Assembly (NCBI GenBank): GCA_017886205.1
Contig: JAFNEO010000021.1
Location: forward strand, 81,253-145,252
Source of the DNA: Candidatus Aminicenantota bacterium
GTDB lineage: Bacteria > Acidobacteriota > Aminicenantia > Aminicenantales > UBA8522
Length of the DNA: 64,000 bases
Direction: 5' to 3'
The stretch's first letter is position 1, and each line of letters begins with the position of its first letter. Below the pieces are notes generated by a model. The model saw only the letters and a program-made list of their open reading frames with translations, ran no database searches and was not told where the DNA came from. Shown here piece after piece: positions 1-7,690 of the stretch. The translations under genes were made by a program, and so were the position numbers.

Positions 1-50
1 CGACCCCATGCACCCCAAGCATGTGCGCTACCAGGCTGCGCCACGTCCCG
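1..50 (-). tRNA. tRNA-Pro(GGG), 3' part cut by window edge
   Basis: Read on the minus strand, this is the 5' two thirds of a tRNA: acceptor strand CGGGACG, a D-arm with GCGC/GCGC pairing around AGCCTGGTA, and an anticodon stem CATGC/GCATG closing the loop TTGGGGT, which gives anticodon GGG. The D-arm matches the usual bacterial tRNA-Pro pattern. The variable loop, T-arm and 3' acceptor strand lie beyond the window. Confidence 0.88.
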
Positions 51-65
51 AATCGAGAAGCCGCC

Positions 66-74
66 ATTATAGCA
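66..74 (-). promoter_or_regulatory. extended -10 promoter element of tRNA-Pro
   Basis: The minus strand reads TGCTATAAT, a perfect TATAAT preceded by the TGn extension, about 15 bases upstream of the mature tRNA 5' end. No good -35 is seen at the usual distance, which fits an extended -10 promoter. It lies just after the stop codon of the upstream MerR gene, so the tRNA can be transcribed independently. Confidence 0.5.
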
Positions 75-90
75 AAAAAGAGGGGTTTTC

Positions 91-456
91 TTACAGCTTT
101 TTGGACTCTTTTTCGAGCGAGGCCGCGATGTCCTGGAGCTCCGCGCGGACTTCGACCAGGGCCTTCTTCAAACGGTCCGGATGGAGCTGTTCGGCCGGCC
201 GGCCTTCGAATTCCGCCTGGATCTTGCGCTTGGCCCCGGCCAGGGTGAGGCCTTCCTTGACCAGAAGCTCCTTGAGCCTGAGGATGATATCCAGGTCCTT
301 CTGGCGGAAGATTTTCTGGCCGCTGCCCGTCTGGCCGGCATGGAGGAAGGGGAAATCCTTTTCCCATCTTTCGATGACCTTGGGCTCGAGCTCAGAGATC
401 CGGCTGACCTCGTCGAGCCGGTAAAATAGCTTGACCGCGTCCTTTTCGCTCTTCAT
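91..456 (-). CDS. MerR-family transcriptional regulator
   Basis: A 121-residue DNA-binding protein. Residues 11-75 form a MerR-type winged helix: FYRLDEVSRISELEPKVIER is the helix-turn-helix, and the wing carries GSGQKIFRQKDLDIILRLK, followed by a helix with KEGLTLAGAKRKI. The C-terminus is a short charged coiled coil without a recognisable ligand domain or cysteine sensor. This fits the small HspR/Mlr-like MerR group often placed next to ihfA or tRNA genes. Its target is unknown. It is transcribed toward tRNA-Pro. Confidence 0.85.
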   Translation of the reverse strand: MKSEKDAVKLFYRLDEVSRISELEPKVIERWEKDFPFLHAGQTGSGQKIFRQKDLDIILRLKELLVKEGLTLAGAKRKIQAEFEGRPAEQLHPDRLKKALVEVRAELQDIAASLEKESKKL

Positions 457-514
457 TTAAGTTCTTTTCTAACAATAGCATGACTCGGCAGACCCGTCAA
501 GAAGACGCTTAGGG

Positions 515-540
515 CCACCCTGAGTTCGGGGAACGTTCCC
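515..540. repeat. partial REP-like palindrome
   Basis: The stretch contains a perfect 12-base palindrome GGGAACGTTCCC at 529-540, preceded by CCACCCT and TTCGG. The same ingredients (CCACCCT, CGGGGAACGT, CCC) recur in the 54-base inverted repeat at 35152-35205, so this looks like a half or decayed copy of that dispersed repeat. It sits directly upstream of rarA. Confidence 0.4.
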
Positions 541-557
541 ATTTCATGATATAATCA

Positions 558-1901
558 ATGCCCTACATGCCCAAGGAACAGAATGCCATCCTGACACCGC
601 TGGCCGAGAGAATGAGGCCGCACTCCTTCGACCGGTTCCACGGCCAGGAACACCTCCTTGGCCAGGGGAAGATCCTTTCCCAGCTGATCGAATCCGGCCG
701 CCTGGTCTCCCTCATCTTCTGGGGGCCGCCGGGATCGGGTAAGACCACCCTGGGGATGATGCTGGCCAAACATTTCGACTTGCCGTGTCTCTTCTTCAGC
801 GCCGTTCTCACCAGCATCAAAGAAGTCAAGGATGTAATGGCCAAGGCCGAAAACCACAAGAGGATGTACGGCCAGCCGACGATCATCTTCATCGACGAGA
901 TCCACCGTTTCAACAAGGCCCAACAGGGGGCCTTCCTGCCCTATGTCGAAAGGGGAGACATCATCCTCTTCGGGTCGACAACTGAAAACCCCTCCTTCGA
1001 GGTCATCGCTCCGCTCCTCTCCCGCACCAAAGTCCTGCTGCTCCAGCCGCTCTCGGACGAGGCGCTTTCCCGGATCCTGGACGAGGCGCTGGCCGACGAA
1101 GAGCACGGTCTGGGGAGTCCGAAGACCGCTCTTGATGATCCGGCCCGGCAGCTCATCATTGACTACGCCAACGGCGATGCCCGGCGGGCCCTCAACTCTC
1201 TCGAGATCGCCGCCAGTCTGGCCCACGGCCCCCGGATCGGACAAGACGAAGTCCAGGAAGCCCTCCAGAAGAGGATCCTCTTTTATGACAAGAGCGGCGA
1301 GGAACACTTCAACCTAATCTCGGCCCTGCACAAGAGCCTGCGGAACAGCGACGTGGACGCGTCCCTCTACTGGCTGGCGCGGATGGTTTTTTCGGGCGAG
1401 GACCCCCTCTACATCGCCCGCCGGTTGGTCAGGTTCGCCTCCGAGGACATCGGCTTGGCCGATCCGCAGGCGCTCTCGATCGCCCTTCGGGCCAAAGAAG
1501 CCTACGATTTCCTCGGATCACCAGAAGGTGAGCTGGCCCTGGCAGAAGCCGTCATCTACCTGGCCTCTGCGCCCAAGAGCAATCGGGCCTACAGCGCCTT
1601 CAGCCAAGCGATGAAAGATGTGGAGGTTAGCCCGCACGAACCCGTCCCCCTGCAGATCCGCAACCCCGTCACCCGGTTGATGAAGGACATCGGTTACGGT
1701 AAAGACTATGCCTATGCCCACGATTTCGTTTTCTCGACGACCGACATGGAGACTCTCCCCGAGAGACTAAAAGGACGGAGGTACTACACGCCGGGAAACA
1801 TGGGCCTGGAAAAAGAGATCAAGAAGAGGATCGACTGGTGGCTGAAGATCAAGGAGAGGATTCAAGCAGAATCGTCCTCAGAGAAGAAGAACGAGGGCTG
1901 A
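558..1901 (+). CDS. rarA: Replication-associated recombination protein A (AAA+ ATPase)
   Basis: A cytoplasmic AAA+ ATPase of the RarA/MgsA/WRNIP1 family, which acts at stalled replication forks. Walker A is GPPGSGKT (residues 56-63), Walker B is IIFIDEIHRF, and sensor 1 is the FGSTTENPSF segment typical of the family. The C-terminal half holds the tetramerisation/MgsA domain with the conserved ARRLVRFASEDIGLADPQAL. The length of 447 is normal. ATG 558 and ATG 567 are both possible; a TATAAT at 550-555 would put transcription start after 558 and so favours 567, but no convincing -35 accompanies it. Confidence 0.93.
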   Translation: MPYMPKEQNAILTPLAERMRPHSFDRFHGQEHLLGQGKILSQLIESGRLVSLIFWGPPGSGKTTLGMMLAKHFDLPCLFFSAVLTSIKEVKDVMAKAENHKRMYGQPTIIFIDEIHRFNKAQQGAFLPYVERGDIILFGSTTENPSFEVIAPLLSRTKVLLLQPLSDEALSRILDEALADEEHGLGSPKTALDDPARQLIIDYANGDARRALNSLEIAASLAHGPRIGQDEVQEALQKRILFYDKSGEEHFNLISALHKSLRNSDVDASLYWLARMVFSGEDPLYIARRLVRFASEDIGLADPQALSIALRAKEAYDFLGSPEGELALAEAVIYLASAPKSNRAYSAFSQAMKDVEVSPHEPVPLQIRNPVTRLMKDIGYGKDYAYAHDFVFSTTDMETLPERLKGRRYYTPGNMGLEKEIKKRIDWWLKIKERIQAESSSEKKNEG

Positions 1902-1906
1902 GGGTT

Positions 1907-2080
1907 CTATCCTTCCTCTTTCTTTTCCTTCATCAGGTAATAGATTTCCCAGCTGATATCGTCGGCCAGACATCCAAGACAGGAGGTCTTGGTCGTCGCC
2001 AGCTCGCCGTCCGAGATCTTGTCTTTCAGGATTTTCTTAACTCTTTTCCGGATCTTGTAAAGGACTATGTAGTTCACCAT
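1907..2080 (-). CDS. Small hypothetical protein, 57 aa, with a Cys pair
   Basis: A short open frame convergent with rarA. The protein is lysine-rich at its N-terminus (YKIRKRVKKILKDKI) and has TSCLGCLADD in the middle, so a CxxC pair could bind metal. The frame fills most of the rarA-to-lipoprotein gap and has codon use like its neighbours. There is no clear Shine-Dalgarno sequence. I do not recognise the family. It was too short for a 60-residue cutoff and was found by reading the gap. Confidence 0.5.
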   Translation of the reverse strand: MVNYIVLYKIRKRVKKILKDKISDGELATTKTSCLGCLADDISWEIYYLMKEKKEEG

Positions 2081-2178
2081 CAGCCTGTCTTTTGCGAATC
2101 ATACCAGCATAATCCCCCCAAGTAAAGATTGAGGGAGGCTAGTCAAAATGATATGATGATGGCCCGACGAGGAGAGGA

Positions 2179-3522
2179 GTGAGAAAAGCCTTGGTCTTTT
2201 TCCTGGCCCTGCTGTTATTTTCTTGTTCTCTCTTCCGGCCGAGGGTCCAACCCTACCCGAACGGCGTCGTCTTTCCCCTGGAAGAGGCCGGCCAGGTACC
2301 TTATGAGGGGAGGCTCAACCGCACCTTGGCCAAAGGGGAGGGCGGCCGCTTCTATTTCTCGACCGACAGGGGCCATTTGTACTGCCTGGACAGCGCGGCG
2401 CAGCAGATATCTTGGCACCAAGCCAATCCATCGCCGTTCGTCTGCCCTCCCGCTCTCGGTCCAGAGCAGCTCTTCGTCTTGGACCAAGACAACATCGTGT
2501 CCTGTTTCGACAAGCAGGGGAAACCCGGCTGGAAAACCAAAGTCCCTGACAAGATCTCCAGCCCGATCTCCGTGGACAGGGAGAGGGTTTACGTAGGCAC
2601 CGAGGCGGGTGACCTTCTCGCTTTGAGCCAGGCCACCGGGGAACCGGTCTGGCACTTCCGGACCAAAGGAGCCATCGCGGCCGCCGTCGCTTTCTATGGG
2701 GACACGATCATCCTGGGGAGTGCTGACGAGTCGGTCTATCTGCTCAGCCCGAATGGAGTCCGGCGTGGCGCCTTCAATCTCGGCAGTCCCGTCTTGGTCA
2801 CTCCGCTTGTGGACGGACACCGTTTATATGTCGGGACAGAGGATTTCGGTTTTTACTGCTATGACCTGAGGAGCCTGAAGAGAAAATGGAAGATCAAGGC
2901 GGCAGGAAGACTTCTCGCCTCCCCCAGCGCGGACGAGAAGAGGGTCTATCTTCAGGCCTCCAACAGTGTTCTCTATGCCCTGGATAAGAGCGGCGGAGAC
3001 ATCCTTTGGTGGTGGATCGCGCCGTCGCGGAGCTCTTATGATCTCGGGTTTGATGGACAACGGGTCCTGGCCGCATCGCGTTCCCCCCTTCTTTTCTCGC
3101 TGGACAGGAAATCGGGGAAGGTGGTCGGGAAATACGAGGCTAAGTCAGAGATCAGGTCCAATCCCGTCTGGGCGGAGCCGAACCTTGTCTTCGCGACTTT
3201 TGATACTCCGGCCGACCGAGGAATCATCAACTTTCTCCGGAAGGAAGTGAAGGTCGAGATTTCCCCCTCACTGTCCTCACCGCGGCCGGCCGGGACAGAG
3301 GTCAGCTTTACGGCTTCAGCCACGGGCTTTTATCTGCCCCGGTATGAGTTCTATCTGCGCCGGGGGGAAGAGAGATCTGTTGTCCAGAAGGCGTCGGAGA
3401 AGAACTCCTGGGTTTGGTTCACCGAGACGGAGGGGACTTACGCCGTCGGTGTGAGAGTCAGTGACGAGCGACAGGCCAAAGAGGCGGAGATCCCGTTTGA
3501 GGTCTCCAAGAAAGAAAAATAA
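2179..3522 (+). CDS. PQQ-like beta-propeller lipoprotein
   Basis: A 447-residue exported lipoprotein. The start is GTG 2179 after a GGAGAGGA ribosome site. The N-terminus MRKALVFFLALLLFSC is a lipoprotein signal with Cys16 in the lipobox. Residues 60-340 carry repeated blades of the PQQ/BamB type (VYVGTEAGDLLALSQATGEP, RVYLQASNSVLYALDKSG). The last 100 residues form a separate beta-sandwich-like domain (ISPSLSSPRPAGTEVSFTAS). It resembles BamB in architecture, but the extra domain and the lack of bam neighbours mean that role is not established. Confidence 0.8.
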   Translation: MRKALVFFLALLLFSCSLFRPRVQPYPNGVVFPLEEAGQVPYEGRLNRTLAKGEGGRFYFSTDRGHLYCLDSAAQQISWHQANPSPFVCPPALGPEQLFVLDQDNIVSCFDKQGKPGWKTKVPDKISSPISVDRERVYVGTEAGDLLALSQATGEPVWHFRTKGAIAAAVAFYGDTIILGSADESVYLLSPNGVRRGAFNLGSPVLVTPLVDGHRLYVGTEDFGFYCYDLRSLKRKWKIKAAGRLLASPSADEKRVYLQASNSVLYALDKSGGDILWWWIAPSRSSYDLGFDGQRVLAASRSPLLFSLDRKSGKVVGKYEAKSEIRSNPVWAEPNLVFATFDTPADRGIINFLRKEVKVEISPSLSSPRPAGTEVSFTASATGFYLPRYEFYLRRGEERSVVQKASEKNSWVWFTETEGTYAVGVRVSDERQAKEAEIPFEVSKKEK

Positions 3523-3558
3523 ATACGGGGCCATGAACGTCCGGAAAGGAGTCGAAGC

Positions 3559-4104
3559 ATGAAACGAGAAGAGGCGCTCGACCTACTCAAAAAGCACCTT
3601 CAGAACAAGAACCTGGTCAAACACTGCCTGTCCGTTGAGGCCTGCATGAAGGCCGTGGCGGAGAGGCTCGGCCAGGACCCGGAGCCGTGGGGGCTGGCCG
3701 GGATCCTTCACGACCTCGATTATGAGCTGACCGAGAAAAGCCCGGAGCTTCACACTACCGAAACGGTCAAGATGCTCGAAGCTATGGGCGTCTCTCCCCA
3801 TGTCGTCCACGCCGTCAAGGCCCATGCCGCCAAGGTGCCCTGCGAGAGCGCCATGGATTGGGCGATCTACTCCATCGACCCGCTGACCGGGCTGATCATT
3901 GCCGCAACCCTGATGCATCCCACGAAAAAGATCAAGGCGATCGACCTTGATTTCGTCAAGAGGCGTTACAAGGAAAAGAGCTTTGCCCGCGGGGCCAGGA
4001 GAGAAGAGATCGAGGAATGCCGGAACCTCGGCCTGGACCTGGATGAATGCATCTCCCTCTGCCTCGCGGCCATGCAGGGAATCGACCAAGAACTTGGGTT
4101 ATGA
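3559..4104 (+). CDS. HD-domain (HDIG-type) phosphohydrolase
   Basis: A 181-residue protein of the HDIG family, related to small phosphohydrolases. The HD core shows HCLSVEACM, the metal-binding HDLDYE near residue 55, and the later HAVKAHA histidine region. A good ribosome site (GGAAAGGAG) precedes ATG 3559. The substrate cannot be told from sequence. It may be cotranscribed with the upstream propeller lipoprotein, since only 36 bases separate them. Confidence 0.8.
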   Translation: MKREEALDLLKKHLQNKNLVKHCLSVEACMKAVAERLGQDPEPWGLAGILHDLDYELTEKSPELHTTETVKMLEAMGVSPHVVHAVKAHAAKVPCESAMDWAIYSIDPLTGLIIAATLMHPTKKIKAIDLDFVKRRYKEKSFARGARREEIEECRNLGLDLDECISLCLAAMQGIDQELGL

Positions 4105-4251
4105 ATCGTCTATCTCGCCCCTTGTCTCCCTTTTTTCTCCTTCTCATCCTTTTCATGGGAAAAGATGAATAAAGGAAAAGCCAAGAAAACTACTATTCTG
4201 TCATCGCGCCTCTTCCTTTTAAAGCCTTAGGTTGAACCTTTTTCTTTAATT

Positions 4252-4280
4252 TTGACATGATGGTTTTCCTATGTTATAAA
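4252..4280 (+). promoter_or_regulatory. Strong sigma70-type promoter for the mobB-like gene
   Basis: TTGACA at 4252-4257 and TATAAA at 4275-4280 are separated by exactly 17 bases. The ATG of the next gene lies 11 bases after the -10 box and no Shine-Dalgarno sequence intervenes, so the transcript is probably leaderless or nearly so. The promoter likely drives mobB-like, thiF-like and ppnP together. Confidence 0.65.
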
Positions 4281-4291
4281 TTTTTTCAGCT

Positions 4292-4957
4292 ATGAAAATC
4301 GCAGCTGTCGTCGGTCCCGCCGGGACTGGAAAAACGTCACTGATCGAGCAGCTTGTCGCAGAACTAAAGAGGCGCCGGCTTTCTGTGGCCGTTATCAAAC
4401 ATTGTTCCCGAGGGTTCAGCCTTGACCAGCAAGGCAAGGATAGCTGGCGATTTAGAGAAGCCGGTTCGGATGGCGTGGGACTGGTTTCCCCTGAGGAGAT
4501 AGCCATCATTCAAAGGCAATCCGATAAAGCCGGCGATCTCCAGCTCGCGGCTTCTTATTTCATAAACATGGACATTGTCTTAATCGAAGGCCGCCACACG
4601 ATCAAACATATCCCTAAGATGGAACTCCTTCGGAAAGGGGTGGCCGAAAGAGTGGCGACGCCACTCGAAGAGCTTGCCGCTGTTGTTTCTGACTTTGATG
4701 TCAATGTCCCACGGCCAGTTTTTCATTTTAGTCAGATAAATGAGATCGCCAATTTTTTGGAGAAAGAGGCACAGGTAGAGGGATCCCGGGTCGTTTTAGA
4801 GATCGATGGAGCAGTCATCCCTTTAAATCCTTTTGTCCAGAGTGTTTTTGAGAATATGCTTCTGGGAATGATGCGATCATTAAAAGACACTCAACCTAAT
4901 CCGCAGAAGATTAGCTTGCACATCATCAGGAGGAATAAGAAAGATGAAAGATTATAA
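4292..4957 (+). CDS. MobB-like P-loop GTPase of molybdopterin metabolism
   Basis: A 221-residue protein. The N-terminal 150 residues match the MobB family of molybdopterin-guanine dinucleotide synthesis: P-loop GPAGTGKT at residues 8-15, RRRLSVAVIKHC, then DSWRFREAGSDGVGLVSPEE, and the ILIEG-type strand IVLIEGRHT. The C-terminal 70 residues are an extra region of unknown role. ThiF-, MoaD- and AOR-type genes nearby suggest it serves tungsto/molybdopterin maturation. It starts right after a strong promoter without a leader. In strictness only the MobB-like fold is visible, not GMP attachment. Confidence 0.82.
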   Translation: MKIAAVVGPAGTGKTSLIEQLVAELKRRRLSVAVIKHCSRGFSLDQQGKDSWRFREAGSDGVGLVSPEEIAIIQRQSDKAGDLQLAASYFINMDIVLIEGRHTIKHIPKMELLRKGVAERVATPLEELAAVVSDFDVNVPRPVFHFSQINEIANFLEKEAQVEGSRVVLEIDGAVIPLNPFVQSVFENMLLGMMRSLKDTQPNPQKISLHIIRRNKKDERL

Positions 4958-5030
4958 GAATTGGGTCTGGATATTATTCTTTGGCTCTCTCTGGGGAATC
5001 AGTGAAGTGATGGGCGGAGAAGCCCTTTAA
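4944..5030 (+). pseudogene. Truncated N-terminus of a small membrane protein
   Basis: A 28-codon frame overlaps the end of the mobB-like gene by 14 bases and reads MKDYKNWVWILFFGSLWGIS then EVMGGEAL and stop. It begins exactly like the first transmembrane helix of an integral membrane protein, then ends at the edge of the thiF-like gene. I infer that a larger membrane protein gene lost its 3' part by deletion. The start lies 3' of AGGAGGAATAAGAAAG, a good ribosome site, so translation of the peptide is likely. Confidence 0.5.
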
Positions 5031-5037
5031 GGGAGGG

Positions 5038-5691
5038 ATGCTCCCTTTCAAAATGGACAGACAAGAGTTTGAAAGAAAGTTTTTCTCAAAGCGCGACCTC
5101 AAAATTCTATCCATTCTTCAAAGCAGCACAGTGGGCATTGCCGGCGCAGGGGGATTGGGTTCAAATGCCGCGGTCTCTCTCGCCAGAGCTGGTCTCGGAA
5201 CGCTGATTATCGCCGATTGCGATCGCGTCGAACCGTCTGACCTTAATCGACAATACTATTTCATGGAGCAGGTCGGAAAACCCAAAGTCGAAGCCATGCT
5301 CGAAAACCTTAAAAGAATTAACGCTTATTCTCAATATCAGATCCATGTTATCAAAATCGAGCCCGGCAATGTTGCGAGAATTTTCGGGACTGCCGATATC
5401 TTGGTCGAAGCCTTTGATAAGGCTGAAATGAAACAGATGCTCGTCAATACCTGGCTTTCGCTTTTTCCTCAAAAGCCAATCATCGTTGCCTCGGGACTAA
5501 CTGGCATCGGGAAGAACGAGAAACTCCACACCAGAAAAGTGGGAAATCTCTATATTTGCGGTGACGAAGAGACGGAATGCGAAGAATGGATATCCCCGAT
5601 GGCGCCTCGAGTGGGCATCGTTGCCAACATGCAGGCCAACCTGGCCTTGGAATTGTTGGTCAAAATGAAGAGCAAAAAATCAAAGATATGA
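5038..5691 (+). CDS. ThiF/MoeB-family adenylyltransferase
   Basis: A 217-residue E1-like enzyme that adenylates the C-terminal glycine of a ubiquitin-fold sulfur carrier. GAGGLGSN (36-43) is the nucleotide loop, followed by the [14 protein letters not shown] motif with the conserved Asp and Arg, and a Cys pair CGDEETEC near residue 180. It lacks a rhodanese tail and is shorter than MoeB. The likely partner is the MoaD/ThiS-like protein at 8866-9102. ATG 5053 ([10 protein letters not shown]) is an alternative start: GGGAGGG lies only 1-2 bases from ATG 5038 but 16 from ATG 5053. Confidence 0.85.
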   Translation: MLPFKMDRQEFERKFFSKRDLKILSILQSSTVGIAGAGGLGSNAAVSLARAGLGTLIIADCDRVEPSDLNRQYYFMEQVGKPKVEAMLENLKRINAYSQYQIHVIKIEPGNVARIFGTADILVEAFDKAEMKQMLVNTWLSLFPQKPIIVASGLTGIGKNEKLHTRKVGNLYICGDEETECEEWISPMAPRVGIVANMQANLALELLVKMKSKKSKI

Positions 5692-5701
5692 TCAGGGCGG
5701 A

Positions 5702-5995
5702 ATGGAGAATGATATGTTCAAAGTGAATGAGTATTTTGACGGAAAAGTAAAGTCCCTAGCCTTCCAGACTGCGGAAGGGCCGGCAACAGTAGGAGTCATG
5801 GCCAAAGGGGAGTATGAATTTGGGACTTCGACAAAAGAAATCGTGACTGTGATCACCGGGAAGCTGACCGTGAGACTCCCTGGAAGCAAAGAATGGAAAG
5901 AATTTAAACCCAACGATACGTTTGTTGTCGAAGCGAATAAAAAATTCGATCTCAAGGTGGCTCAGGATATCTCCTACCTCTGCCTGTACAGGTAA
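5702..5995 (+). CDS. ppnP: Pyrimidine/purine nucleoside phosphorylase (DUF1255)
   Basis: A 97-residue single-domain cupin of the PpnP (YaiE) family, which phosphorolyses several nucleosides. The family features are clear: [17 protein letters not shown] at the start, GEYEFGT, then [12 protein letters not shown] and the C-terminal SYLCLY(R). Length is normal. It is 10 bases after the thiF-like gene, with GGGCGGA as ribosome site, so it likely shares the mobB promoter; no functional link to cofactor synthesis is obvious. Confidence 0.9.
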   Translation: MENDMFKVNEYFDGKVKSLAFQTAEGPATVGVMAKGEYEFGTSTKEIVTVITGKLTVRLPGSKEWKEFKPNDTFVVEANKKFDLKVAQDISYLCLYR

Positions 5996-5998
5996 AAA

Positions 5999-7582
5999 CT
6001 AGACATCGCGCTGAGTCCATTCGCCATCGATGAAGCGCCACATTCTGCCGGTGGGGTTTTTGTCTTGCAGCTCTTCAGGAAGGCGGTGCGGGCGTACATT
6101 ATCGTAACAGTAAAGTGCGGTAAAACGGAGGAGGGATACGGGGATCCCGACGGAAGTGAAGCCTGGATGGCCTGTCGCCGGATAAGGTCCGCCTTGGTTC
6201 ATAGCTGGAGAGACCGCGACACCCGTCGGCATCTTATCGTTAATAAGACGCCCGACCTTCAAGCGGAGTATCGGTTCGATTTTGTTATAGGGGTCATCAT
6301 CTTTGTTACGGCTCTCGCTGTAGATAGTGCCGGTGAGATTCCCTTCAAGGGATTCGATAATCTTTAGCATTTGCTCATTGTCCTTGGCAAAGACAATGAG
6401 AGAGACGCCTCCAAATGCCTCGATCTGTAGCTCTTCGGGATGGTCCAAAAACCGTTCTCCAGAAACGCGGAGGAGGGTATTTTCTAAGCGGTATCCGGGT
6501 CCATCCGGCTCCTTATTTCCCGTGACGATCTCTGCGCCGAGGAGGGCCATTCTGGCAATAGTTTCGCGCAGCCTGTCGAGGGTGTTTTGGCTCAGCAGAA
6601 TACCTGCCGGAGCGTGTCTGAAAAGGTTGATGGTGCAACGGAAAAATGCTTCGCTTTGTGGACTCTGTCGCAAAATCACTAGGCCGGGCTTGGTACAAAA
6701 CTGGCCTGAGCCCATGGTGCAGGAGGTGAAAAGCTCTTTGGCAATCTGCTCAGAGTGCTCTTCGAGGGAACCCGGGAGGAGAATGACCGGGTTCAAACTC
6801 GACATCTCAAGATAGACGGGCTTACCTGCTTCATCAGCGGCTTTTTTGAGCCGCAACCCCGATAAACGGCTTCCCGTGAAAGCTGTTGCTCCAACCAGGG
6901 GGTGGGCTGCCAGCTTAAGGCCGTCTTCAGGCTCAAAGTGATAAAGGAGCTGGACAGTACCTAAAGGCAGGTTGTTTTCTTTGAGGACTTCTATGGCCAT
7001 TTCAGCGAAGATTCTCGTTGTCCCGGGATGTCCTGGATGAGCTTTGGCGATTACCGGGTTTCCGGAAGTTACTGCCGCAGCAAAATCGCCCCCCGCCACT
7101 GGATTAAACGCAAACGGAAAATTGCTGGGGCCGAAAATGACGACCGGGCCGCCAAGTGGTCCATGTTTGGAGCGGATGTTATTCTTTGTATCAATCGTTG
7201 CTCGGCACCAAGAACGGTCGCGGCAGGCTGCCGCAGCCTGGCGCAACTGATCGGTCGTCCTGGGGAGCTCGACGGATCGGAGTCTGGGTTCCCCCGGCAG
7301 AGCTGTCTCGAGAGAGGCGATTTGGATCAAGGCCTCTCTGTGCTTTTCGATCCGGTTGGCATAGGAATCTAAAAAACCGGCGACCTCTTTGGGAGGGATG
7401 GAGCGGAGCTCGGAAGCCGCTCTGTGCGAAGCTTGAAGAGCGTGGTCGATATCGTCGAAACTCGAGACAGGGTATTTTTCTTTGAGGTTTTTTTGGGTCG
7501 CTGGATTTGTCGCCGTAAAAAGGCCAACGGGAGCATGCGCTTTTTGCCAGACGCCGCCAATGAGCACGGGTTGGACTTCCAT
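5999..7582 (-). CDS. NADP-type aldehyde dehydrogenase (2,5-dioxovalerate dehydrogenase-like)
   Basis: A 527-residue member of the ALDH superfamily, oxidising an aldehyde to its acid. The closest family style is ketoglutarate-semialdehyde/2,5-dioxovalerate dehydrogenase: VVIFGPSNFPFAFN, AFTGS, the general base in YLEMSSLNPV, and the nucleophile in SGQFCTKPG. The start at 7582 is chosen because GGAGG lies 7 bases upstream and a consensus promoter ends at 7610; an in-frame upstream ATG at 7639 would sit inside the -35 box. It is divergent from the saccharopine-dehydrogenase-like gene. The actual substrate is unproven. Confidence 0.87.
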   Translation of the reverse strand: MEVQPVLIGGVWQKAHAPVGLFTATNPATQKNLKEKYPVSSFDDIDHALQASHRAASELRSIPPKEVAGFLDSYANRIEKHREALIQIASLETALPGEPRLRSVELPRTTDQLRQAAAACRDRSWCRATIDTKNNIRSKHGPLGGPVVIFGPSNFPFAFNPVAGGDFAAAVTSGNPVIAKAHPGHPGTTRIFAEMAIEVLKENNLPLGTVQLLYHFEPEDGLKLAAHPLVGATAFTGSRLSGLRLKKAADEAGKPVYLEMSSLNPVILLPGSLEEHSEQIAKELFTSCTMGSGQFCTKPGLVILRQSPQSEAFFRCTINLFRHAPAGILLSQNTLDRLRETIARMALLGAEIVTGNKEPDGPGYRLENTLLRVSGERFLDHPEELQIEAFGGVSLIVFAKDNEQMLKIIESLEGNLTGTIYSESRNKDDDPYNKIEPILRLKVGRLINDKMPTGVAVSPAMNQGGPYPATGHPGFTSVGIPVSLLRFTALYCYDNVRPHRLPEELQDKNPTGRMWRFIDGEWTQRDV

Positions 7583-7609
7583 AGAATTCCTCCGCTTGCT
7601 TTTATATGA

Positions 7610-7639
7610 ATTATAGTCAGGCTCATCTCGTATTGTCAA
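7610..7639 (-). promoter_or_regulatory. Consensus sigma70 promoter of the aldehyde dehydrogenase
   Basis: On the minus strand TTGACA (7639-7634) and TATAAT (7615-7610) are both perfect, with an 18-base spacer. The predicted start near 7603 gives a leader of about 20 bases holding the ribosome site. Its -35 overlaps the -35 of the divergent promoter. Confidence 0.65.
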
Positions 7640-7661
7640 TGAAAAGGCAAATATGAATAAT
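7633..7661 (+). promoter_or_regulatory. Promoter of the saccharopine-dehydrogenase-like gene
   Basis: TTGTCA at 7633-7638 and AATAAT at 7656-7661 are 17 bases apart. The -35 shares five bases with the divergent aldehyde dehydrogenase -35 (heptamer TTGTCAA), so two polymerases could not bind at once. Confidence 0.5.
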
Positions 7662-7690
7662 AGAGGTTATCTTTTATTCAAGGAGTCCCG

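Noticed and set aside
550-555. TATAAT before rarA as a promoter
   Set aside because: No matching -35 at 16-18 bases, and it would start transcription after the first ATG. Noted only as weak support for the second ATG.
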